Shown here: piece by piece, positions 1-11,759 of the stretch
Position numbering within the stretch: the first letter of the stretch is position 1
How the letters are laid out: every line of letters begins with the position of its first letter
Source of the DNA: Myxocyprinus asiaticus
Lineage: Eukaryota; Chordata; Actinopteri; Cypriniformes; Catostomidae
Direction: 5' to 3'
Assembly: GCF_019703515.2 (NCBI RefSeq)
Contig: NC_059374.1
Span: forward strand, 15,536,245 to 15,600,244
Length of the DNA stretch: 64,000 bases
The notes under the pieces: generated by a model
What the model was told of the DNA's origin: nothing
Databases searched by the model: none
The model's input: the letters and a program-made list of their open reading frames with translations, nothing else
Program-made: the position numbers and the translations under genes

Positions 1-498
1 TTCCGGTGCTCCCTGAGGACAAAAGAAAGAACGGCACTCTATCTGGATGGCTTGCGATCAAGACAAAATATTATTCAGCCCCAGTGACTGTCGTTTAAAT
101 TATGGATTTCTATACTGAAAAGTGGCAAATGCAAACAAACAGTTACCTGTACAAAGGTGCATATGTAATAGTATTTATATATTAATATTATTATTATTTT
201 GGCATGGATTTCATCAAGTGCTCCTCCATTCTGTGAAAGTAGGGCCCTATGATTGCTGTAATGCAAAAAAAAAGTGGACGGAAATGCGGAATGCAGTCAT
301 AAAAATTTAACATAACAGTGTTTTCAGACCTCGAATAATGCAAAGAAAACAAGTTCATATTCATTTTTAAACAACACAATACTAATGCTTTAACTTAGGA
401 AGAGTTCAGAAATCAATATTTGGTGGAATAACCCTGATTTTCAATCACAGCTTTCATGCGTCTTGGCATGCTCTCTACCAGTTTTTCACATTGCTTTT

Positions 499-1722
499 TA
501 GGGCTGAAACGATTAGTCGACATTATCGACAACATCGACAATAAAAAATTGTCGACAAAAATTTTCGTTGTCGAATAGTCGTTTGATCTCATTTGACGCA
601 ACATGAGATAATTTGAAACACTAATAATGACATGCGAGAGCAGCACTGCCACTTGCGCCTGAATGAAGAGAGGAAGAAAACGCAGTTAACAGTCCAGACA
701 CACTCCAAACCTTCCAAACAGCCTTAAAGGTGATGTAGATTGCACAGTTTGAGGGAATTATGGTACAAAAATACAACATAAGTAAATACAGAAGCAGTGT
801 CGTCCTGACGTGACATAAAGCGGAACCTTACCTGGCATTCCACTTGAGCAAAACTTACCTGCCAGAGCATCTAAAAAGGTAACACCCTGGCATTATATCT
901 TAAATGCATCCTTTATTAAAGTTCAAATAAGGAAGTGGTTGTGTAAATCAGCACAAACTCCGAAAATGGCATTTCTCTGTGCGGTCAGAAATGCTTACAT
1001 GAGTCACGTGAAAAACTGAGAGTGTTTCAAACTTCTCCCGACTGATAAACCCTCTCCTCTCACGCTGAGATGCTTATCCGTCATGGCCACTTGCTGCAGC
1101 TAAATAATAACATGATGGCTCGCGACGCAGTGATTTATAATATATTGTATGTGTCACAGTGTGTATCTTATCGTAAAGAAAATCGGTGATACGCAGCTCT
1201 ATTAAGAAGAGAGTTTTTTTTTTTGTTTTTTTTTGTGAGTTAAAGTTGGATTGAAGTTAACAAAAAGGTGAGAGAGTGCAGTCTTAGCCCATTATGCGAT
1301 GCAATGCAATGCAATGCAATGCAATGCAAAAAAAAAAAAAAAATTTTTTATTTGTCTTTTTTTTGTTAATTTTCCAATAAAAATATCTAAAACTCCTGAC
1401 GTACATTTACTTTAGGAGCTATACTGCAGAAGCAAAAAATTGTTATCGGAGAATGTTGAATATAATGTTTAACATAATTTTAATATACATTTTTTAAAGA
1501 ATTAAACAATGAATGTTATTTAGAGTTATTTTTAAAAGATGATTTTGTCCTCTGTATTGTTAGTAAGCATGTTTAATACAACCTTTTAAGTCGAGGCACA
1601 AGCTGAATAGTCGGTTAAGAACTAATGATTAATCGTTGCAATAATCGCCTGAATAGTCGAATAATCGTTATAATAATCGTTAGATTAGTCGATTATCATA
1701 AGAATCATTAGTTGCAGCCCTA
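499..1722. mobile_element. Non-autonomous hAT-like element
   Basis: The ends are inverted: the left begins TAGGGCTGAAACGATTAGTC and the right, reverse-complemented, begins TAGGGCTGCAACTAATGATT. The flanks carry an imperfect 8-bp target duplication, ttgctttt on the left and ttgctgtt on the right, the length expected for hAT. The interior has many copies of a TCGACTATTCG-like motif near both ends, a pentanucleotide array (1296-1329) and no coding capacity. It sits inside the Tc1-like transposase reading frame, so it inserted later than that element. Confidence 0.75.
1296..1329. repeat. Pentanucleotide microsatellite (ATGCA)n
   Basis: About seven copies of ATGCA lead into a poly-A/poly-T stretch, inside the hAT-like element. 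Confidence 0.8.
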
Positions 1723-2940
1723 TTGCTGTTGGGTGACTTTATGCCACTCCTGGTGCAAAAATTTAAGCAGCTCGGCTTTATTTGATGGCTTGTGGCCATT
1801 CATCTTCCTCTTGATCACATTCCAGTGGTTTTCAATGGGGTTCAGGTCTGGAGATTGGGCTGGCCATAACAGGGTTTTGATCCGGTGGTCCTCCATCCAC
1901 ACCTTGATTGACCTGGCTGTGTGGCATGGAGCATTGTCCTGCTGAAAAAACAATCCTCACAGTTGGGGAACATTGTCAGAGCAGAAGGAAGCATGTTTTC
2001 TTCCAGGATAACCTTGTACGTGGCTTGATTTATGTGTCCTTCACAAAGACGAATCTGCCCGATTCAAGCCTTGCAGAAGCACACCCAGATCATCACCGAT
2101 CCTTCCAGTCATTTTCTGCAAATAAATGCTCTACACTGTCAGAAAAAATGGTACGGTCGGGGTCCATTTGTGATCACATAGGGTACAGCTTATGTTGTTG
2201 TACCCTCACTGGGTCAAAGTTACACCTTAGGGTACTAATATGTTCACTTTAGGGATAGATAATGTACAAATACATTTCTGTCCATCATAGGGTCCATGCA
2301 TTTACCATTTCACCCAAAATAGGTACAAAATACTGTGATCAAATTATTTGCCTGGTGGGGGATGGGGTGGTTCAAGGCTGCCAAAGCCAAACCCTTCAAG
2401 TGCATGAAATTCACTTCATTGTCCCATATGTGATCTCAACAATTCAATAAACATGCAATTGAAAATCACCCAACACCAACATAAACTTAAATAATAAATG
2501 ATAAAAATAAAATGTTATACAGTAAAATAGTTCATGTTCTCTGGTCACATACAATAGGTGAAAAAACAAATCTATATCTGACCTCTGGATTTTAGTGTTT
2601 ATATTTAGAGCCTCAAGATGATGATTATTATTATTATTTATTTATTTATTTATTTATTTTTTACATATAAATCAGATTCATTAAATTAAATTACAAACAG
2701 GTTTAGAAACAATGTCATTTTATTCCATATAAAATAATCAAGCTGTTTCTTTAAATAAAATCATTAAACTTTGGATCTTTTGGACCTTTAATTCATTCAA
2801 AGGAAGAGCGCAAACTTATGCACAATTAATACAAACTTTTTTAAACAAGAAAGACTGAAGAGCTGCAAGTGCAACAGGTAATTTCACAGTGTAGGGCTTT
2901 ATTCAAATTCGTCCAATAGGATTGGCTCACTGCGCGTGCT

Positions 2941-3132
2941 GTGCGCAGGAAGTTTGGGATGTGCACGGACCGACGCTTGCTACATGATGATGGATCACTG
3001 ACTGTCGATGGAGGATCTTCTCAAGTTAACAGAACCTGGAAAACACTGAAGAATCACATAAATTCAGAGGTACGTTTAAATTTAAGTGTTGTTATAATTG
3101 GCATTTCGCTTGTATTTCGTGTATTTGTCTAA
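2941..3132 (+). other. Exon-like ORF inside CACTG element
   Basis: Open segment of 63 codons. A good splice donor (GAG|GTACGT) lies at about 3070, after the residues KNHINSE. A CCAAT-like motif and GC-richer sequence lie just upstream (2910-2950). No homologue was recognised. It may be a captured first exon or chance. Function unknown. Confidence 0.25.
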
Positions 3133-4602
3133 TTGTTATGTGTTTGTAGGTAGTAATTTTCGTTGACAGGACCATTGACAAGTTCGCGTGCTAACGCTCT
3201 CCTGCCAAAATCCATATTTAATTATACAGGCTTGTGAAAGCCAACATATTGTTTTCCTACTTCAGTTTAGTACAGAGTAATTGACAAGGAACCATCGAAT
3301 TATTGACAATTATTGCACACCCATATTGGTAATCGTGTTGTAGCCTTTACGCCTCAGGTTTGTATTCATTTTCAGTAATTCGACGTTTGAGACAATCATT
3401 CCGCTTATACTAAAGCTACTACACCTAAAGACTTTTTTTGTCATGTTTTCTTCATTTAAACACTTTAGTCTGTCGAACTGCTTTCTTACACCACGTATTT
3501 AACATGTAACAGTACGTGTCCACTGGCGCGGAAGAAGTCCGCTCAACGGCGCTCACCACGCCAGAGAGCTGGAGCTTTGGGCCTGTGTACAGCAAGTGTG
3601 TATCGGCTGATTGTTTTCCATCCACAAGCAATAATATCATTTTTAATATGTGTGATTACAGTTAGAAAGATGCCACTGTTAATTCTGAATGCCCAAAGTA
3701 TTAAAAAACATTGTTGATTTATTACACTTTTGCTTCCCCAGCCACAGTATTGTCAAAATAAATCACAATAAATAATAATAAAAGTATTATGACATTTATT
3801 GCCTGTAATCCTTGATCATGCTTATGTTCCTCTGTTTTTGTTAGCATACTTGGCACCAGTCTGTGGGAGTGTGTACCTCTGACTCTCAAGGAGGAGAGGA
3901 GTAAGGAGAAATTTGGGCACAGTCATACAGTCTGAAGAAACTGCAAAGAGCCTGTCAAAGGTCTGTGTCAGGGGTGATTGGATTGCTGTAGTATAACACA
4001 TTAGTTAGCCAAGTGCACAATAATGTTTTACAGTACATATATTTTAAGTCTTCATTTTTATTTGTATAGTACTTTTCACAATACATATAGCTTCTAATCA
4101 CTGATAGCATTAATACTCTTTATAACTGAAGAGTAACACAGTATCATTGAGTGGTTGCAAAATTTAAGTTCAAATGGGAAACATTTTTGTACATTTGAGA
4201 TTGAACAAATACTTTCCTCTGCACTTTTTATTTGGCTCCACCAGGAGTTTGCTGTTACTGATGAGGAAAAACCTTTGAGGGACATGTAAATATTTTGCAT
4301 GTACTGTATAGCAAGATGCTGCCAGATACCTTGATTGTTTAAAGACTGGATGCAGCAAACTTTTTCATGGTGGAGATAGAAGATGGAATGACTGGTGGAT
4401 AAAAACAATCCAGTGTAAGTAATATCACAGATAATTTTATGTCAATTATCACCTTAAAATACATGTTTGATTTCAGTGTTGCACATGGAACAGTACATTA
4501 GAACTACATCGTAAAGACCAGGGAGACATGAAAATGAGAGGGGCACAGAATGTTTCTGTCACTTGGGCATTTTAGTATTTTAATATTGCTGAAAAGTTGT
4601 TG

Positions 4603-5092
4603 AATAGTTTACCCAAAAAGGAAAATTATGTCTTTTACTCAAACCAACATGACTCTTTTCTTCTTTGTAACACAAAAGGTGAATTTCTGGTGGTGGGACA
4701 TAAACCACAGTAAAACTATTTGACATAAAAGGTGCAATGTATTCCAAGTTTTCTGTAGTGATACGATCACTTTGATGAACAGAACATAATTTAAGTTGTT
4801 ATTTACTATCAAATTAAAGCAATAAAGCACTGAAAACCTCACTGCATCCTGTGAACAAACTTGGAATATAGCTTAAGTAGCACTGATTACTTTTACTTTT
4901 ATGGTATTTTTCCCTCTTTTTAAGCTTTTTTTTTTAAGTCACCATACACTTACATTATGGCCAATAAACACTATGAGGATTTCAAACATTCACCTTTTGT
5001 GTTCCACAGAAGAAAAAGATATACAGGTCTGGAGCGACATAAGGGTGAGTTAGGACATATTTTTCATTTTTGGGTGAACTATTTCTATTAGA
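4603..5092. repeat. Hairpin MITE fragment
   Basis: The left part reads tagtttacccaaaaaggaaa and the right part ends ttcatttttgggtgaacta, a near-palindrome. Internal arms also pair: the gtaacacaaaaggtgaat segment near 4670 against attcaccttttgtgtt near 4990. This matches a common cyprinid family that also occurs at 22560-23170 and 50177-50864. Confidence 0.5.
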
Positions 5093-5097
5093 CTGGT

Positions 5098-5418
5098 GTG
5101 ATATATACATATATATATATTCAGTTATGTGATGAAATTGACCGAATCCATTCATCAAATGTCCAGTTCTTCAAGGAGGGCTTCACTAGTATTGTGCATG
5201 AGCTTGCACCAAGAATATACATTGAAGCAAGAGAGGAGATGCTTGCAGAAGATCTTCCATGTATTTTCTGTGGCATTACTGCAGATTATATGAGTAGTAG
5301 ATATTGTCAAACAAATGTTTTAGTTTCGTCAGAATGTTGTAATACTGTAAGTTTTGTCATAGCAAATTTAGTAAAGCTTGGAAAGATGTTTTTGCAGATG
5401 CTTCTAATACTGTTCTAA
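5098..5418 (+). other. Exon-like ORF of unknown origin inside CACTG element
   Basis: Open for 106 codons. The plausible exon begins after tatattcag at about 5121 and reads LCDEIDRIHSSN onward to a Cys-containing PCIFCG motif near 5270. It looks more protein-like than its AT-rich surroundings, with balanced charged and hydrophobic residues. I do not recognise the family. It could be a fragment of a host gene carried by the transposon or of its lost transposase. Confidence 0.3.
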
Positions 5419-5893
5419 CATTATGTTTTCCTCTTACAGTGTGATGCTGATATGAAAATGTACCCAAGTACTGCCCCAGTGACAAACCACTGTACCCCTA
5501 AAGGTACAAATTTTGCAATTTTTTTTTCTGACAGTGTAAATGACAATATTTTTATTTGGAATTTGGGAGAAATGTTGTCAGTAGTTTATAGAATAAAACA
5601 AATATTTTCATTTTACTCAATCACATACCAATAAATAGTAAATCCAGAGAAACTGATAATTTTGCAGTGGTCTCTTAATTTTTTCCAGAGCTGTATATAC
5701 ATTCTGCATGCTTCAAAGTGAATGAGCGGCACTCTGCTCTGTCTGTAATCTACTACTCCTATATATTCCAAGCAATGCTGTTGTGCAATTATGCTGTGAA
5801 GCTCTGGATTGATGCCCTTTATTTGATAAAAAATTACACAAGGTTATGTTATAAATTAATTGTAATATTTTAAATATTAAATATATTACATTT

Positions 5894-6300
5894 AGGGCTG
5901 TCCATCGATTTAGAATTTTAATTAAAATAATTCCATAATGTGCCAATTAATTAATCAAATTAATTTCAATTAATTGCATTTATAAATAATTACAGAGAAA
6001 GAACCCCAAATAAAACTTATTTAGTATATAATAATTAAAATTATTATAAACATAATGTAATATAAATATAAACATTCAGATAATTCCAATGCATTACATT
6101 AATGTAAGAGCACACAAGTTAAACATTGATTAGACAATACAAAAAGTGGCTTTGGAAATCTATTTAATTTTTTATGTCATTTCCATATCATTGAATAAGC
6201 ATATTATTGGCCCACTCTAGACAGCAATCCATTTTGCAATTCAGTTTGTCTCAACCTAACCTATACACCGTGGTTACTAAACAAATAAGATAGGATTGTA
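5894..6300. mobile_element. hAT-like MITE, left end and body
   Basis: It starts TAGGGCTGTCCATCGATTTA, typical of a fish hAT MITE family, and is AT-rich with repeated TTAATTAAT. The segment around 6120 (gattagacaatacaaaaagt) recurs at about 20950, in the element whose right end is near 21792. The right end of this copy is not resolved. Confidence 0.45.
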
Positions 6301-6440
6301 AAGTTAGGATCTTTCTGAAACAGGACCCCACTTCTCTGTTGCTCTCACTGGCTGTTGCCAATACAGCCCCAAAGCTGAGGCTGTGCTGACTATCTCCTAC
6401 TGCCTCAGATTTGCAACAACATCAAGGCAGTACTTTAAGC

Positions 6441-6848
6441 TTAAAGGGTCAGAACACCCCCCTGTTTCAGCACAGTTGAGCTCTCACCACATTTTTAAAA
6501 GACTCGTGTCACGGTACTCTCTCAACTAACAACGCTTAAGAGTTTGAAGCGCTGGTCATGTGCACGGCAACAACACCTGTGGCACTCGCTTGTCAAAGGG
6601 TAAAGGCCACACCTTTTTATGAATAATATCGAGAACACCCATGACTTAGAGTCACTGAAATTCAATGGAAAGTTAAACCCTGTACATCATGACCTGTGAC
6701 ATTGACTTGATGTTCATTTCAAACCAGTAAGACTAAAATAACCCTTTTCCTCTTGAAATTAAAAATAACGAATGTTAACATTCTCTTCCCTTATGTGCAA
6801 GACATATTTGCCTCAAGAAATGTGTTGTAGTGTTTCACGACCCTTTAA
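6441..6848. mobile_element. TTAA-flanked MITE (piggyBac-like)
   Basis: TTAA occurs at both ends (6441-6444 and 6845-6848). The outer repeats are inverted: TTAAAGGGTCAGAACAC at left against TTAAAGGGTCGTGAAACAC at right when reverse-complemented. About 408 bp, with no coding capacity. Confidence 0.55.
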
Positions 6849-8690
6849 ATTGCTCCGATGGTACACTGCTAACCCTAAAGTTGTCATTACTGGAAATATC
6901 AAGTCGAATTTAATTAATAATTACTTGAAATGTCAAGTTTTATTTAAATATTTAAGTTCATTTAACTTATTTATCTTTAAAAAAAAATCCATATACTTAA
7001 GGTTTTAAGTGCTAATAATTCAAACTTTTGAGTACAAAATTGAGGCTATGGGGAATACCCATAATGCTTTGACTTTGAATTCTTTAATTATGTTCCCTTT
7101 GGTCAAAGAAAACATATGGGGAAATTTAAATAGTTATATTTAATAATGTATAGAGGTTTTAACTCTTTAGTAGTTTTATTTATGTTGTTTTGTTGCAAAT
7201 AGCTGTTTCGTGTGATGTCACCAGGGATTACTGTCCCATTTGGTCAAGTTGGACCCTGTTGACTAATTCTCTTAGTACAAGTGCATTTAAAGGTATATAT
7301 CTATTTCTATGGAGAATTATGTTTATTTAATGATTGACCAAGAATCAGTTATGATCTTTATTTAAGCTGCACTACTGTTTGATTACAATTATTAACAACA
7401 GTAGAAACAACAAATTTAAATAGCAAATTTGAGTGAAGTCTACTTGCGTCTAGTTAACTTAACCTAAATAGTTTATTCTATATGAACACCAAGTTAATTT
7501 AACTTATTTACATTTTTTTTACAGTTTTGGAGATGCCATTACTCAATTCAATTGAGGGAATGAGTTTACTCAATGAAATGAGTCAACTTATTATGGTTGT
7601 CAGTGTAGGAGAATACATTAAGGGTGCATGATTATTTGCATACATCTTTTAATGAGTTATTTTTCATTGAATCACACAAAACGAACGTGTCAAATGGATC
7701 GCCCAAATAAGTTTATGATTATAGTTTTAGGAATACATATGATTAGACACCATTTTGATGATAAAAGTGAATAAAACCATAAAACATAAAATCCTTGAAA
7801 ACAAAGAATTTGGAACAATGTAAAACAGAATTTAGTAAAAAAATAAAAATAAAAATAAAAATGTCATAGGGCCCTACGAATGGCGTAGCTACTAGACCAT
7901 GTGAGAAGCTGATGGAATATGACCTCATTGATATGACTCGCTCAATGAATGAGAGCGAATATTATCATCAAAAGAGCTCTCATGACTAGGTGTAAGATGA
8001 GTGCAGGAAGCGTTTAGACAGCATTCATTCTGCCAGAATTAGAGCAGTATCTCCATCTAATTATCTCTCTCGTTCTGCACTCATTTGGCCCAATAAAAAC
8101 ACCACCCGAAACCTCTCATTCCAGTTGTCATTCTCATCATCTGTATTTCATGGAAAATGTGTTGCTTTGGGAAACATGTTGGATGGAGCTCAGTATTTAT
8201 TATGACTGCACAACTTGGACACATGACACTGTTACCCAAATATTATAATTTCATATCCAGATTCCAGCATGTGTGTCTAAGCCAATTTGAAAAGGAAGAC
8301 ATTAGTGGATATGCCATTTTCCTTACCTCCCTCTATTTTATTTATTTATTTATAAATTTATTGTATGTTTTAAAAAATATAAAATTATATCTAAATCATT
8401 TCTGATTAAGTAATTGCATCCCTTTAATAATAATAAAAAAGAGACTTTAATAGCAAAACAATCTCTATTCTGTAATGACATTTTTTTATTTATTTTTTTT
8501 ATTTTATTTTTTTTATTATTAGATGATATATGGGAAGACATCCTTCATTATTCCCCAACATATTACAGTAGAAAATATGTGTTTATGAAAACAGATGCAG
8601 AATTTCAGTTTGATTAACATCTGGCTGTGAACAGTGGTTCCATTTTCGCTTATTTAAGGTGAGGCCCTTAGGCTTCATCACAACCACAAC
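6849..8690. other. AT-rich intergenic sequence, no gene seen
   Basis: No convincing exon. The stretch has low-complexity A/T runs, including an aaaata repeat at 7838-7860. The segment around 7620-7900 resembles the outer part of a Tc1 family (catagggccctac). The sequence before 7612 ends in a reverse CACTG-like terminus (gtcagtg), probably a decayed MITE. Confidence 0.4.
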
Positions 8691-8701
8691 GAGGGTAAAT
8701 T

Positions 8702-8780
8702 GTATCCATGACAACAAAGCTTTCATTGGCGCGCTGCCAGACACGCCTCAACTAGGGAGCAGAATTATTGCTATGGCAAC
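8702..8780. promoter_or_regulatory. Two X-box-like (RFX) motifs
   Basis: GTATCCATGACAAC (8702-8715) and ATTGCTATGGCAAC (8767-8780) resemble the palindromic RFX X-box. The second differs from the usual GTTGCTATGGCAAC by one base. They are 65 bp apart in sequence that looks single-copy. No gene start was identified nearby, so regulatory function is inference. Confidence 0.3.
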
Positions 8781-10540
8781 TGTTTCCGTCAGGTGATTAC
8801 GATTATTAGGACAAAAAAGCTGTAGTTTTGTAAGGGATAGTGATGGCAGCCTAGAAACAGAAAGTAATAGTCGGCTAGCATTGTCGGGAAAAGGAAAACG
8901 ATGTGTGGCCTCGTTTCTTGCCGAAGCATTCCAAGTCACTCGTTTGGGAAATTGAAAATAATTTGGAAATTCGACTGTGATTGTTAGTATCCAATACAAA
9001 GTAACATGGTCATAACTTTGTTTATAGACTGAGGGCATAGGAGACAAATGCACATATATATACATATATTGTATTATTATTTAAATGCATTTAAATGCAT
9101 TATTCTACTACCCCGATAATAGACACAATTTGTCGATCAGAAGATTGCGCGTTACCTGTTGTGTAGTCTATCAGACCCCTCCCAACCTGTGGATTTCATT
9201 CAGCATGCATACTAACCTACTAAAAGCTATTTTCGCCACACTTTTTTTCCCACATGCCAATACATTTTCCTCTTCGTAATCAAACTCTAATCCACTCGCG
9301 TGCCATCATCTTCCCTGCCAAATGTGTCCCGCTTTGGTCGAAGAATTTAATTGTTTAGTCATATTATTATTTTTTTCGTTATATTCATTATGCAAATATA
9401 TTCAGTTACGCGGTTGATAAGTCTTTTCTCATTAGACTGTAAAACATAACATAGATAATGTAAGCTTTGGTGTGTCATTTTATGCTTTCATAAGGTAAGC
9501 ACTTTATAGACAGCACAAAAAAATTCGGACACACCCTCCCGAAACAATAACAACGCACTGTATTATTCTGAATACCCAATCTTCTATACTATCTGTAAAA
9601 CAAAGCATTTGCAAGACGTAGGCTACTATGAATTCAGGACTCTCAATTTTTGCTCTATGTAGCTATATTATGAATTAAAAAAATTCATAATATAGGCCAT
9701 TTTTATTTAACTTTTTTGTATCATTTAGGCTCACTGTGCCAAATGAAAGATGGATTAAAAGCGAGCCTTGACGCACATCGGTCCAAAATGCGCTATTTAT
9801 AAATAAAGGTGTGGGGAAAGCATGCAACAATGACTTAGCACACACTAGTTAGACAAGAAGTGAGTTCGTACCCTACCTCGTCTCGTCTTCTTAAGGGTAG
9901 TTGTAAAACAAGTGGATGAGCAACAGTGGGACAAAAAGCTGTTTCCTATTGACACGATCCGAGCGACTGTAGATCCACGACCCCTTTTCTGTTCCCTGGA
10001 TTAATTTTTTATGGCGTTTGAAATGTAATGAAAAGTTATAGGTGAATAAAATCCCTCTTAAACGAGCATTAAAGCGTTGGATGTTGTATGCCAGCCAACA
10101 AGGTTTACCTCCTCTTTTTCTGATTTATATATATTGACTGTTGACTTGTCCCAGTATCCTCCCCTCTCCCTGTCGCGCGCGCCCTTGTCTCCTGTCTCGC
10201 GCTCTCTCGATTCCCGCCCAACCACGCGCGCAATGACAGACACCGGACGCATTGGTCACGCGTGTTGCTTGTCTGGTCGCAGCGTTTCTTCATAAGTCTA
10301 TTATTGTCTAAACGTGTAGATGCATAACCTTGTTCTTTAAGACAAAGTGGAAGGTCTTGTATTTTTGTTTTGTTTCTGGTGCTGATTTGTTCAATCAATT
10401 TCATGGCAAGATATTCACATATGCAAATGTTTCCAGCAAGGGGAGATTGTCATAGGAGCTAGTGGTCACACTCTTTAATCCAGTGAAAATTTCTCAATTT
10501 TTGTATAGGCACATACCGTAAAGTTGTGGCCACAATTTTA
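8781..10540. other. Apparently single-copy intergenic DNA with CpG-rich patch
   Basis: No recognised repeat for most of this interval and no convincing ORF. It includes an A/T motif CTATTTATAAATAAAG (about 9792) that could be a TATA or MEF2-like site. A CpG-dense patch at about 10160-10290 (gtcgcgcgcgcc, ctcgcgctctctcg) is unusual for the window. This would suit a promoter or enhancer, but no transcript start can be proved. Confidence 0.35.
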
Positions 10541-10637
10541 TTTTATTTTTTTTTTTAATCGAGGTTCCAGTGAGGCACTTACAATGGAAGTGAATGGGGC
10601 CAAATTTGGAGGGTTTAAAGGTGCACTCAGTATTTTT

Positions 10638-10674
<37 letters not shown>

Positions 10675-11060
10675 TTCCTCATTTCAAAAAATTTTGCTTC
10701 TAAAGAAATTAATTGTAACTTTAAAACATATGTAGAAAATCATGAGCACACTCACATGAGATGAAGACTCCAGTCATATCAGTAACCTTATAAAAGCTGT
10801 TTTATTCTACATGGAGAGGGTCTCCACATGGGGGTGGCCATTTTAGAATCAAATGACCAACTTAAAACTACTCGCTTAATCTCGGTTCTTCTGTTAAAAC
10901 TCATGTATTATTTGAGCTGTAAAGTTGTCTAAATCATATTTTTTTTTTTTTACAATTATTTTAGGATTTTATGCAGCGCTGTTGAAAAAGAGAGTTGTGA
11001 CACTGCCATAGACTTCTGTTGTAATTGGAGAATGCGGATGTGACGCATATTGTGGGGCAA
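10541..11060. repeat. MITE remnants with (TTA)n tract
   Basis: A short piece (about 10559-10615) with ccagtgaggcacttacaatg belongs to the MITE seen complete at 45472-46018. A second family starts at 10617 with TTAAAGGTGCACTCAGTA and runs on with a (TTA)n tract at 10640-10673. The ends of the second element are not resolved. Confidence 0.45.
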
Positions 11061-11409
11061 CCGATAGTTCCAAACACTGAATAGTTCCAGCACTGAACCC
11101 CATTCATTTCAGTGTTTCTCAAGCACACTCGCTGGTAACTTGATGAAATGACTGCATTTTTTGACATTTTAATGCATTAGCTGACCTCTCATGAATAGTG
11201 GTATTTTATGTAGCCAGCTCAAGTTAATGTTTATTGTTAGATAATAGCTAGTTAGATTCGAATTGCAGTTAGCTAACGTGAGCAACACTTCACTAGCTAC
11301 CATAACCAGATGTCAGTTGGCCTACATTTACCTCAAATTAATCTGTTGCTCCAAATAAAGTCAAGAAATGTAAAGTCGGAACCGTGGCTTAATAATCACA
11401 CTCGCATCC

Positions 11410-11590
11410 TTATGCAGGAAGGCAGAACGAAAATGGAAGAAAGATAAGTTACAGGTCTCTCTTCAAATTTTGAGAGAGAGTTTGACGAAATACCAGACAG
11501 ATGTGAGGACTGCAAGAGCAAGTTATTTTCCAAACATTATTGCACAGAATTTTAATGCCCCTAGAGTTCTGTTTATATGTGTACATAAAG
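11410..11590 (+). pseudogene. LINE ORF2 fragment
   Basis: Translated on the plus strand, the segment reads RKWKKDKLQVSLQILRES followed by YFPNIIAQNFNAPRVLF. This is the connector between endonuclease and reverse transcriptase in fish non-LTR elements. Only about 60 codons remain, with neither catalytic domain present. Confidence 0.5.
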
Positions 11591-11708
11591 ATTTTGTTGA
11601 GTGCAGCCTAAAGAGAACATTACAGTGTGCTTATTGGATCAACATCACTTAAGTATTTTTTGGATGACATTTAATTTGTAAGATAACACTTTTTTCTCTC
11701 TCGTTTAG

Positions 11709-11759
11709 GAGGTGATAGAGAAGTCTAAAGCAAGAGATATCCCTATAGTCATTGATGCA
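11709..11759 (+). pseudogene. Isolated NAXD-like exon
   Basis: A 51-bp open segment is bounded by a pyrimidine-rich acceptor (ctctctcgtttag) and a perfect donor (GCA|GTAAGT). It encodes EVIEKSKARDIPIVIDA, closely matching the segment of ATP-dependent NAD(P)H-hydrate dehydratase (NAXD/CARKD) before its DGLWL motif. I found no other NAXD exon in the window, so this is probably a captured or left-over exon, or part of a gene with very long introns. The match is from memory and short. Confidence 0.4.

Larger units (their letters stand above)
413..1953 (-). pseudogene. Tc1-like transposase, C-terminal half, split by insertion
   Basis: Reading from 1953 downwards, the protein opens with a catalytic-Asp motif (FFQQDNAPCHTA), followed by the [10 protein letters not shown] motif carrying the third catalytic acid. 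It runs to a run of Gln codons at about 1723. After the hAT-like insertion the same frame resumes at 498 with CEKLVESMPRRM and ends at a stop at 413-415. The first catalytic Asp and the N-terminal DNA-binding half are absent. Length is about 100 codons against roughly 340 for an intact Tc1 transposase. Confidence 0.75.
2134..5536. mobile_element. CACTG-ended DNA transposon, 3.4 kb, non-autonomous
   Basis: The left end is CACTGTCAGAAAAAATGG. The right end ends in TTTTCTGACAGTG, so at least 13 terminal bases are exact inverted repeats. TA flanks both ends, consistent with a 2-bp target duplication within the surrounding Tc1-like sequence. CACTG ends suggest the CACTA/Mirage/Chapaev group, but superfamily assignment is uncertain. 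No transposase was recognised. The interior holds several exon-like open segments (about 2941-3070, 3847-3960, 5121-5290) and a hairpin MITE (4603-5092). Confidence 0.65.
308..5697 (-). mobile_element. Tc1-like transposon, interrupted twice
   Basis: The pieces at about 308-498, 1723-2133 and 5537-5697 read as one Tc1-like element in minus orientation. It is split by a hAT-like insertion (499-1722) and a CACTG-ended insertion (2134-5536). The transposase C-terminal half reads through 1953-1723 and continues at 498-413. The segment after 5537 resembles the terminal region of the same fish Tc1 family as I remember it. The N-terminal half of the transposase is deleted near 2105, and the left terminal repeat is not visible. 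The element is dead. Joining the third piece is inference. Confidence 0.6.

Noticed and set aside
8748..9065. 105-codon minus-strand ORF near the X-boxes
   Set aside because: Low protein-like quality, no homology and no splice partners. The interval is more likely regulatory or neutral.
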